DNA from: JAYSYM01 sp964543475
Lineage (GTDB): Bacteria > Bdellovibrionota > Bdellovibrionia > Bdellovibrionales > JAMPXM01
Length of the DNA: 64,000 bases
Assembly: GCA_964543475.1 (NCBI GenBank)
Contig: CAZIYJ010000002.1
Location: 248,001 to 312,000, forward strand
Direction: 5' to 3'
Part shown: positions 11,801-17,977 of the stretch, one piece after another
How positions within the stretch are numbered: the first letter of the stretch is position 1
Layout of the letters: the number at the start of each line of letters is the position of its first letter
Notes under the pieces: generated by a model
Databases searched by the model: none
What the model saw: the letters and a program-made list of their open reading frames with translations, nothing else
Told to the model about the DNA's origin: nothing
Position numbers and translations under genes: made by a program

Positions 11801-12566
11801 TTGCTGAACCGAGCAAACGGCCATCAACGTAACCTTTAGTAGCAGCATCTTGAACCAACGTAGGATCTGCAAGATCAACGATCTTTTGTCCACCGAAATC
11901 AACTGCTGCAGTCGGCGCAAAACCTGTTCCGTCATTCTTCATGTAAAACGAAGAATTGCCCGTGATCAAATCCCACAAATCAGTCCAATTCGTATTTGAA
12001 AATTCTGTCGCAACTGTTCCGTCAGCGACTCGAAGTAATTGATCTCGTCCGTAGCCAGCAACTTGCACGGCTTCGATTGCCAGCGGCACATAGTTAATGC
12101 TTTGAGCTGGTAGTGCCTGAGGCCCCGCTCCTTCATCAAACACGACTTGTAAACGACGCCCGTCTGCAACGCCCGGAGTGTATGAGTTCCCGAAGCTGCA
12201 AGTTAAACCAGTCATTGTTCCGCGATTTGCAAAGAGACGGCTGAGCGAGTACCCACCATCAACGACGGGAGCAACGCGCGTACCTTCACCGATGGTTAAA
12301 ACAAATAGACCTTTTGTGCCGGTCATATCGAGCACTTGATTTTCTTCGTAGATCAAACAGTTGTCAGCATTTGGTGAGCGGACCTGAATGTTGAAAGAAA
12401 CTGACGCGCCTTCGAGCGCATTGCCATCGGGTTTAGTAATACGTCCGTGATAGGTTAGACCTGTTGCCGCAAGTGCAACATCGGAAAACAAAAACAGCGC
12501 AGCTGTTAGCATCAGTAACAACTGACGCAAATGAAGCTTTTTGAAGAGACGTACCGCTGCTTTCAT
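8817..12566 (-). CDS. Giant secreted fibre protein, mosaic adhesive trimer type (fibre 2, complete)
   Basis: 1,249 aa from ATG 12566. An in-frame TTG ten codons upstream is less likely, because the ATG aligns with the start of fibre 1 and begins a good signal peptide. Order: signal peptide (1-34), conserved TGLTYHGRITKPDG domain (about 35-165), collar-like units with DAATKGYVD and GQSIRWN, a stalk of GNVGIGTTSP segments, and two long runs of NTAIG / NVAVG-type repeats like the YadA head. The last ~95 residues are a separate tip domain with two Cys, ending in NTVYVSWISSF. That tip resembles the end of the fibre at 57183. Such fibres form trimers that display the tip, so a role in prey or host contact is likely but inferred. 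The propeller gene follows with a 26-nt overlap. Confidence 0.85.
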   Translation of the reverse strand: MKAAVRLFKKLHLRQLLLMLTAALFLFSDVALAATGLTYHGRITKPDGNALEGASVSFNIQVRSPNADNCLIYEENQVLDMTGTKGLFVLTIGEGTRVAPVVDGGYSLSRLFANRGTMTGLTCSFGNSYTPGVADGRRLQVVFDEGAGPQALPAQSINYVPLAIEAVQVAGYGRDQLLRVADGTVATEFSNTNWTDLWDLITGNSSFYMKNDGTGFAPTAAVDFGGQKIVDLADPTLVQDAATKGYVDGRLLGSAIAAPTAGQVGQSIRWNAGNTAWEYYTPSATDNTKVPLAGGTMTGLLLLSADPAAALGAASKQYVDAVSTAASGAYVRIDGTVGLSADWDLNAATAGGTRRLTGLNAPTVGDGAANKTYTDANILGLPLAAPAAGQVGQSIRWNAGNTAWEYYTPTTSITADSLNFTDFSDSLSLDASTSITAPSGQAYALSIVNEGTGNSLFVGDEAADASPFVIDATGKVGIGLASPVDKLDVMGNIAVNGFRVLYVPSSDNTNGDSIALGRGALIGADSLAPADYRNVAIGAYAMGDGGLTNPARNVAVGYEALRRISSGDGNTVMGNSAASFLSGNENVVVGDSAGIYIYDGSWNTALGTGAMYGNSNGGNYNIAVGKSAIRNGTVGGDYNVGIGSLTGDNLNGTVGGQASYNVLIGNQAGQFITTGSRNIIIGDYTAGTGVTTGSNNILMGQDVRPVSATASGQLNIGNLIYATGLSSGTTASTGNVGIGTTSPTATLELKAGTAAAGTAPLKLAAGVNLTAPEAGAIEFDGTNLYFTDSTAARRTIATAGGSAYGDGSTIRASAGTVAAPSLSFNGDANTGFYNSVADTISVAANGIKIFDMSVSGLVSPTTGGGSVSTAAGTEGAPTFSFAGDTDTGWFRPAADTLAASTAGSERIRIDSSGFVGIGTDSPTKILTVVGGDALINGVNAGRGAFNGGENVAFGGGAMASNVSGNLNTAIGENAAFFLTGSQNTAIGRNAMYSVGGGGGNTGVGYNAIQYNSGGGNTVVGAQALGGVPGSTGGGNSAFGSFTLFNLSTGQNNVAVGSQAGFDVTTGSNNVILGQYGTGTGITSGSNNILIGNDVRAPSNTASNQLNIGNLIYATGLSSAATASTGNVGIKTSSPGSGTALSVEGQIRSKSHSQGSGTVDWSNGNVIVTSFDCGTDLAFVNLRDGGSYTLIVTGIGTTQCNFGTATTGDDAATVNYRYNPPNMSRTANSHTIYSLVRAGNTVYVSWISSF

Positions 12567-12573
12567 ACTTAGC

Positions 12574-12601
12574 TTTTCGGCTTTGAACGCTGCCAATTAA
12601 A
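12574..12601 (-). promoter_or_regulatory. Candidate sigma-28-like promoter of the fibre 2 gene
   Basis: TTTAATTG (12601-12594), 12 nt, GCCGAAAA (12581-12574), then 7 nt to ATG 12566. The -10 box differs from the FliA consensus at one base and equals the box before fibre 1. The -35 match is weak. There is no Shine-Dalgarno sequence. The remaining upstream DNA to 12891 holds a hairpin (12672-12695) and a possible plus-strand promoter (12719-12746); no gene was seen in it. Confidence 0.4.
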
Positions 12602-12671
12602 GGAAAGATGGTGTAAAACTACTATCTGACCGATCTCGTCTCTTTTTGAAACACTTCGAAAAATTATTCTG

Positions 12672-12695
12672 AGATTTCGTTGCGAAATCTTTTTT
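12672..12695 (+). terminator. Terminator-like hairpin upstream of fibre 2
   Basis: A perfect 8-bp stem, AGATTTCG (12672-12679) and CGAAATCT (12683-12690), with a 3-nt loop and a T run on the plus strand. No plus-strand gene ends here, so it may stop antisense transcription into the riboswitch region, or it may be a 5' leader hairpin for the minus-strand gene. Confidence 0.35.
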
Positions 12696-12718
12696 ACTTA
12701 CGATTCTCAGATTGGCTC

Positions 12719-12746
12719 TAACGTGATTTCGAAAACACGCCGTTAG
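12719..12746 (+). promoter_or_regulatory. Candidate sigma-28-like promoter for the orphan riboswitch RNA
   Basis: TAACGTGA (12719-12726), 12 nt, GCCGTTAG (12739-12746). The -10 box matches GCCGATAA at 6 of 8 bases and the spacing equals that of the prepilin promoters. A start near 12753 would give a transcript of about 330 nt ending at the 13057 terminator. The two boxes are also partly complementary (CTAACG...CGTTAG), so this may be an operator instead. Confidence 0.25.
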
Positions 12747-12891
12747 TCTAGGTACAATCGCGAGTTGTATGAAAGGGGACCTAGCAGTGAGATATGGCGA
12801 GAAAACCAATCCACCGGATGAGTGACGACTCTAGATAACGATTGAGACTTTGGGATCATGCTCAATCGAATTGCAAGGATGACTATTCCTT

Positions 12892-13082
12892 CCTTTGCTC
12901 AGGGCAAACTTGTGGAAACGCGAGGGCGCAAAGCTAAAGGGGCTAACATCAGAGAGAGAGATTCTTTGATTATGCCAGCCAGACTGCCAGAGGTGACTTT
13001 GGACTTGAGATTTACGACTGGGAGGATACATCGTAGCGGCTACAAGGGGCTGCACACCCGCCATAAATAGGCGGGTTTTTTT
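12892..13082 (+). ncRNA. Orphan c-di-GMP-I (GEMM-I) riboswitch RNA, merRNA-like
   Basis: The aptamer spans 12892-12993. P1 is CCTTTG (12892-12897) with CAGAGG (12988-12993). It carries the GEMM-I core AGGGCAAAC, then a six-pair helix CTTGTG-GAAA-CGCGAG with the expected GNRA loop, then GCAAAGCT and GGGCTAA, a second helix (ATCAGAGA with TTCTTTGAT) and a TATGCCAGCCAGACTGCC segment like the 3' part of deltaproteobacterial GEMM RNAs. About 60 nt later comes a strong terminator, and the next gene is on the opposite strand, so the switch controls no open reading frame. Bdellovibrio makes an abundant attack-phase RNA of this kind (merRNA), proposed to bind or store c-di-GMP. Homology to it is inferred from structure and context. 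Confidence 0.85.
13057..13082 (+). terminator. Rho-independent terminator of the riboswitch RNA
   Basis: CCCGCC (13057-13062), 7-nt loop, GGCGGG (13070-13075), then seven T. It ends 10 nt before the 3' end of the convergent gene at 13093. Confidence 0.9.
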
Positions 13083-13092
13083 CGTTCAAAAC

Positions 13093-14586
13093 CTATCCAA
13101 CGACCTGATAGCGAAGACTCTTACCTTTTCCCGATGCAATCAAACTACCGCTTTCGACTTCGTCTGCAATCACCCGATTGGCACTTCGTTTAGACATTCC
13201 CGATTTCTCTGCAAATTCGCTTGCAGAAAATTTTGCATTGCCAAAAAACTTTTTGGCCGCTGCGGCCGCAGTCGCCACCCTTGCAAGTTGTTCGACATCC
13301 GATGGTTCTTGATTTGAATAAACGATTCTAAATCCTTTTTTCACAACTAGCTCGAAACCAAACTTAGAAGATTGAATGCCAAATCCAAGCTTATGCTTAC
13401 GCTCAAATTCTCTTACTCTCGCAATAATTTGATGAACTCTCTTAGTCGCAAACTGGGGATGATAATAATCTCTTGGGTAGAGAGTCTCAAACAACGAGCC
13501 GACAGCTGCTGGTCGATAAAGATCTCGAGTCAAAGCGAACAAGGCTTTGGCGATTGAAACCGGGACCTTTAGCTTCTTTCCCTGCTTAACGATTTCAAGT
13601 TTGGGAAAATACAAAACTACATTTGCATCTAAATTAGATGGGTATTGAAAATACTCTGGTGGCACTAACTTGCTTTGAGAGAGCAACAATCTTCGGTACG
13701 CAATCAAAGGAGTTCCGAAATAGAGTTTCGTGAGAAGTTCTTTTCTATCGAAACGAATTGCAAAATGCTTTTCAAGTTCGCGATGGATCTCCCAGAAACC
13801 TCGGGCCTGAATTTTTTTTGAAAAATTACTCCAGCGGTCTTCAATCTCTTCCCACGGAAAGTCGTAAAGATCGATAATGTTGAGCCACTTTTCAGCGTAT
13901 AAAGCTGAAGGGTTATTGCTCTGACTAATGTTTTTTAACGAGCCTTCAAAATGCAGACGTGCTTCCTTTCTTTTGCCTGAAGAAAAAAGTAATTCACCCT
14001 TCTGCTCATCTACAATTCCACGCAACATTGGCGGTAGATCGACATTCTGATCGAGTTCTTTTAGTAACTTTGCCGCTTCAGAATTACGTTTTAACAAGAT
14101 GAGTGCAGACACTAAATTGACGTCGGCTACTTTGAGTTTATAGGGATCACTGCAAATCTTTTTGAAAGTGGCTATTTCATCTGGAACCCGCTCATACTCC
14201 CACTTTTTCATCCAGAGCAAGGCTCTATAAAACGGAGTCATTTCGTATGTAGGATTTTCGAATTGAGCGAGAAGACGTTCTGCGACTGAAGTAGCTCCGA
14301 CCTCAGTTAAATTGGCCGCGTACTCGGCAACCAACGCTTCGTTTGCAAAAGGCTTTTCACGCGCCTCAAGAAAGGCTTTTTTCAAAAATGTTAACGCAAA
14401 TTTGTATTCACCCGCTCGACGAGCAAGATTGGCAACTTGTGGCATCAGCTTAAGTGGTGTTCTCGAAGGATTAACTTTTCGAATTGATGCGGCAATTTCA
14501 GAGCCGCGCCCTGAACGAATCTCTTGCTCCCATAGGTCGAGCTGATTCTCTTGTACAAATTTGAGACGCCGATGCTCTCGCTTCAT
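13093..14586 (-). CDS. TPR protein with two winged-helix DNA-binding regions
   Basis: 497 aa, no signal peptide, rich in Lys/Arg and so probably cytoplasmic. Residues about 30-270 are helical and TPR-like. Residues about 320-420 (from VVLYFPKLEIVKQGKKLKV to a GFELVVKKGF hairpin) look like an OmpR-type winged helix, with the recognition-helix-like ATKRVHQIIARVREFERK. The last ~65 residues (FSASEFAEKSGMSKRSANRVIADEVESG) form a second helix-turn-helix. A transcription regulator is likely; its targets are unknown. It is convergent with the riboswitch RNA and divergent from the gene at 14745. Confidence 0.7.
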   Translation of the reverse strand: MKREHRRLKFVQENQLDLWEQEIRSGRGSEIAASIRKVNPSRTPLKLMPQVANLARRAGEYKFALTFLKKAFLEAREKPFANEALVAEYAANLTEVGATSVAERLLAQFENPTYEMTPFYRALLWMKKWEYERVPDEIATFKKICSDPYKLKVADVNLVSALILLKRNSEAAKLLKELDQNVDLPPMLRGIVDEQKGELLFSSGKRKEARLHFEGSLKNISQSNNPSALYAEKWLNIIDLYDFPWEEIEDRWSNFSKKIQARGFWEIHRELEKHFAIRFDRKELLTKLYFGTPLIAYRRLLLSQSKLVPPEYFQYPSNLDANVVLYFPKLEIVKQGKKLKVPVSIAKALFALTRDLYRPAAVGSLFETLYPRDYYHPQFATKRVHQIIARVREFERKHKLGFGIQSSKFGFELVVKKGFRIVYSNQEPSDVEQLARVATAAAAAKKFFGNAKFSASEFAEKSGMSKRSANRVIADEVESGSLIASGKGKSLRYQVVG

Positions 14587-14744
14587 CCGCTCTTATCGGC
14601 GCCCCAAATTAGACTCTGAAGAAGACCCTCCTAGGTCTATTGCCAATTTTCGGCTGCTTCATGACTAACCCATAAACATCTCAGGTCGCTCGCGGCGAAA
14701 CTGAGAGCCATTGATAGGCTCTGAACTTGCACTTTCGGTATTAT

Positions 14745-15902
14745 ATGAACCGTCTCATCGCCCTAATCGTCTTCTGCCTTCCATTCACTCAGGCCTTAGC
14801 GGGTCCGCAGCCATACTTGTCTGCGGGTGAGTTCGAATCGGGACTTCGCTTCGGTGCTGAGATGACTCTCTCGAGCGACGAGCTTTTAAAAAGCTATCCA
14901 ACAAACGGTAATGAAGTTCGCGTGAGCAGCTTGCTTGCGGAGAAAAAAATTCAGCAAATCTCAATCAAGATAAGTTCGTCTTCTAAAAATCAAGAATCGC
15001 CGACTCAAAATTTTAAATTCTTTCACAGTAAATGGAGTCGCAAAGCCTTAGAGCTTTCATATCCAAATGGTTTTGTGATGACTCTGTTTCCAGATCCGGG
15101 CGTGATCGAACTCAACACTTCTCCGAGTTCACAGCTTGATATTGAGCAAAATCTTTCTAACATTCAGCGCGACTTTTTTGATGCAGGTGAGGCTGTCGGA
15201 TTAAAGCCTGCACTCTTCACTGGCTCAGGCCACATGCATATTGAGGTTAGTAAACTTCATCCCGTTACAGTTCGAAATTTCTTGGGTGACTTCTACAATG
15301 CGACTGGCCTGTCTGCAGGCGCACTAAATGAAGATATTTACAATGCCCTTGGTTCTGGTGAAATGCCTGAGAAGAACAAAAAACTTTTACGAGATGCTTT
15401 TGCGCAATTTGATAAAACCGGAGTGCTATCGGATCTCGAAGTGGGAATTCTCCGCGCCTATGAAATACCTCGCGGCGAAGACCTACCTGACTATCAGAAA
15501 GCTCGCGTCGACGATCGGGCATCAAAATACTTTGCCGTGAGCTTAAGCTCTCTTTCTAGTCTCGGCACAATCGAAATTCGCTCAATCCGCCCACAAGCTT
15601 CGGCAAAATCGTATTTGAAATTAGTAAAGCTTTTCGCCAAGCGAATGGAATTTGCCGAGAACAACCGAGTAGCCGGAAGACTTACTCAAATCGGATCGCT
15701 CAAGAGCGTCAGAGGAAATCCTGAGGAAGTTTTAAAAAGTTTTGATCGCTACTTGAGTGAAGTTGGCCTCTCGTTAGCAGACTACCGAGAATTTGTAATG
15801 CCATGGTGGCAGCTCGAAAACGGTGAAGTAGATCGATATCTCGCAAAGCATGGTGGCGGCGCTCGCAGCTGCAAAAGCATCTTTAAGGCCACCATCAATT
15901 AG
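14745..15902 (+). CDS. Exported amidoligase-like protein (ATP-grasp/GCS-type fold)
   Basis: 385 aa from ATG 14745; an in-frame TTG at 14727 would only lengthen the basic start of a clear signal peptide (MNRLIALIVFCLPFTQALA). The mature part has RFGAEMTLS, VIELNTSPS, a GSGHMHIEVS stretch and TIEIRSIRPQAS. This order of RFG-E, E-x-N, H-x-H and E-x-R motifs resembles amidoligase (COOH-NH2 ligase) family enzymes related to glutamate-cysteine ligase. Those enzymes need ATP, so a secreted member is odd: it may be a repurposed or catalytically altered binding protein. It ends 13 nt from the convergent gene at 15916. Confidence 0.5.
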   Translation: MNRLIALIVFCLPFTQALAGPQPYLSAGEFESGLRFGAEMTLSSDELLKSYPTNGNEVRVSSLLAEKKIQQISIKISSSSKNQESPTQNFKFFHSKWSRKALELSYPNGFVMTLFPDPGVIELNTSPSSQLDIEQNLSNIQRDFFDAGEAVGLKPALFTGSGHMHIEVSKLHPVTVRNFLGDFYNATGLSAGALNEDIYNALGSGEMPEKNKKLLRDAFAQFDKTGVLSDLEVGILRAYEIPRGEDLPDYQKARVDDRASKYFAVSLSSLSSLGTIEIRSIRPQASAKSYLKLVKLFAKRMEFAENNRVAGRLTQIGSLKSVRGNPEEVLKSFDRYLSEVGLSLADYREFVMPWWQLENGEVDRYLAKHGGGARSCKSIFKATIN

Positions 15903-15915
15903 CCAAAAAATTTCT

Positions 15916-16362
15916 CTATTCTCTCACTAACAATCGGGTTGCTGAATCAACAATTTCCCCGCTGCGAATTGAACTTTTCAGTGTGATATCACCACTCGCT
16001 CTTAGCTGATACGACTCGATAAGATGAAAACCTTGTCCCGGGCGTTTCTTTTCAACTTTGGTTTCAATAACAAAAGCGTCGCTTCGTGCAAAGCTCGCCT
16101 GAGTCTCTGTTTCGTATGATGTGTCGTGCGTTAACCGCCATACGCCATCACCAAGATGGCGAACTGGCTTTCCTACATGTCCGCTGTTCTCTGAAGTCAT
16201 TGAAAGAACGCAACCGTTTTGCTCGATCGTCACCGACTGAGAAGGATTATTAGCAAAAAAGAATCTTCCAGCCAGATTCGGGCATTGAGCAGTGAAATTT
16301 TCTGCAGCGAGAGTAGTTGATGACGCAACTAAGAGAATCAAACCAAGAGCAAAGTGTTTCAA
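15916..16362 (-). CDS. Small secreted protein of unknown function
   Basis: 148 aa if translated from TTG 16362. This start has a strong ribosome site (AAGGAGT) and gives a clean signal peptide (MKHFALGLILLVASSTTLA). A start further upstream at 16428 would bury the signal sequence and lacks such a site. The mature part has two Cys (FTAQCPNLAG..., NGCVLSM) and alternating beta-like segments. The pattern resembles small lipocalin-like periplasmic proteins, but I do not recognise a family. It lies downstream of the MltD-like gene on the same strand. Confidence 0.6.
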   Translation of the reverse strand: MKHFALGLILLVASSTTLAAENFTAQCPNLAGRFFFANNPSQSVTIEQNGCVLSMTSENSGHVGKPVRHLGDGVWRLTHDTSYETETQASFARSDAFVIETKVEKKRPGQGFHLIESYQLRASGDITLKSSIRSGEIVDSATRLLVRE

Positions 16363-16476
16363 CGGAGACTCCTTTTCCGTGTACACACGGATGTCCCCAG
16401 TAGACTTAATTTGTTGCTCAGGAGTCAAGAAGCTCGCAGAGGCTGACTCTGCGAACCTACCAATTAAAGAGAACCC

Positions 16477-17880
16477 CTAAGGGATTTGAAGCTTTGCGCC
16501 GACCATAATCTTTTGGCGACGTGAGATGTCATTGTGATTCGCTAAACGAGACAAACTAACACCGTACCGTTGAGCAATGTGGAGCAAAGTCTCGCCTCTG
16601 CGAACGACATGGACCTTATTTGCAGACCGCTTTGAATTACTTGCTACGTTTCGGTTGCTTGATTTTTCTCGGCTGTTGTTCTGCGCTACTCGGCTGCCGT
16701 TTTTGTTGGCCTTTTTTGCCGTTAACCGCAGGCTCTCCACCCCAGCCGTCGAATCGTTTGGGACTTTGATTTTCTTTCCCGCGATGATTCGAGTTCTTGC
16801 ACCGTAACCATTGATCGAACGAAGGTGACGAGTAGAAGTTCTGAATTTACGTGCAATCGTCGAAAGTGTTTCGCCGCGACGAACTTTGTAGAAAGTAATG
16901 TCGTCGTCATCGGCTTTTGCGTAAACTTTTAAATCTGCCACTACAGCCGTTGCCGCGGCAATTTGAGCGTTTGCTTGTTGACCTTTCGGAACACGAATCG
17001 TCACCCGACCATCACGAACGACAGCGATTGCTCGTTTGTATGCTGGGTTTAAATCTTTTAGCTCAACGTAATCAACTTTCATCGCGTCAGCTAATTTCTT
17101 TAAATCAACTGGCTGAGACAAGATCACGTCATCCCAAGCAAGAGGCTCTTGATAATCGATATCTGTGAAACCGTATTTCTCTGGCTCTTTTGCAATCATT
17201 CGAGCCGCTAAGAACTTTGGAACATAGTTGATCGTTTCTTTTGGAAGACGACCCTTCACAGCAAGTTCCCAGAAGTCACGAGTGTGGTGACGCATAACTA
17301 GGTTTTTAATTCTGTTCTCGCCGACGTTGTATGATGCAATTGCAAGGTACCAAGAGCCGAATAAATTATAGAGACCCTTAAAATAGTCAGCCGCTGCGAT
17401 CGTTGCTTTTTCAAAGTCGCGACGCTCATCAACATAGTTGTCCATTTGAAGGCCATAGCCTTTGCCCGTCGGACGAATGAACTGCCAGTACCCAACTGCA
17501 TTCGCAGAGCTATGAGCACTCGGAGAAAATCCTGATTCAATCAAAGCAATATAAACGAGATCTTCTGGCAAGCCATTGCGAGCAAGAATCTGTTTCATCA
17601 TTGGAACGTAACGAGATGAACGAGAGAGGTAGCGCTCCATGTGCGGACGACCGCGGCCTTGAAAATAATCTACCCACTCAAGCACTAGACGATTCACATC
17701 CATCGGAATGGCGTGCAAATCTTTTCCGCTGTCATCGAGATCATTTACAGTTGCAGGGCCAGCTTGTTTAACTGCTTGGGCATCGGCTGGAGATACATTG
17801 GCGACGGGCTTTGATGAATGAGCGCAGGCATTGAGAAGTAGTAATGCCGAAAGCGCTAAGAACGAACGGGACAAAATCAT
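16477..17880 (-). CDS. mltD: MltD-like lipoprotein lytic transglycosylase with two LysM domains
   Basis: 467 aa. A lipobox ending LLLNAC sets the lipidated Cys near residue 19, which predicts an outer-membrane anchor. The transglycosylase domain (about 85-215) holds the catalytic Glu in ALIESGFSPSAHS, followed by AVGYWQF and ASYNVGENR, as in the MltD/SLT family. Two LysM domains, at about 325-372 and 422-467 (RRGETLSTIARKF and RRGETLLHIAQRYG), bind peptidoglycan glycan chains, and a basic Ser/Asn-rich linker joins them. Two ATGs lie in tandem; the second is chosen because GGAGG sits 4 nt before it and only 1 nt before the first. It cleaves peptidoglycan with 1,6-anhydro product formation. Confidence 0.9.
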   Translation of the reverse strand: MILSRSFLALSALLLLNACAHSSKPVANVSPADAQAVKQAGPATVNDLDDSGKDLHAIPMDVNRLVLEWVDYFQGRGRPHMERYLSRSSRYVPMMKQILARNGLPEDLVYIALIESGFSPSAHSSANAVGYWQFIRPTGKGYGLQMDNYVDERRDFEKATIAAADYFKGLYNLFGSWYLAIASYNVGENRIKNLVMRHHTRDFWELAVKGRLPKETINYVPKFLAARMIAKEPEKYGFTDIDYQEPLAWDDVILSQPVDLKKLADAMKVDYVELKDLNPAYKRAIAVVRDGRVTIRVPKGQQANAQIAAATAVVADLKVYAKADDDDITFYKVRRGETLSTIARKFRTSTRHLRSINGYGARTRIIAGKKIKVPNDSTAGVESLRLTAKKANKNGSRVAQNNSREKSSNRNVASNSKRSANKVHVVRRGETLLHIAQRYGVSLSRLANHNDISRRQKIMVGAKLQIP

Positions 17881-17977
17881 CATCCCTCCATAAGCTAAAG
17901 TTGAACAATTTGTAGTTCAATTAGGTTACACAAACCTCGAGATTGCGGCAACCTTCGAAGCTTTTCTTCATACTTGC

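Noticed and set aside
12858..13070. 70-aa plus-strand open frame
   Set aside because: It lies across the riboswitch aptamer and terminator, has no ribosome site and no family pattern.
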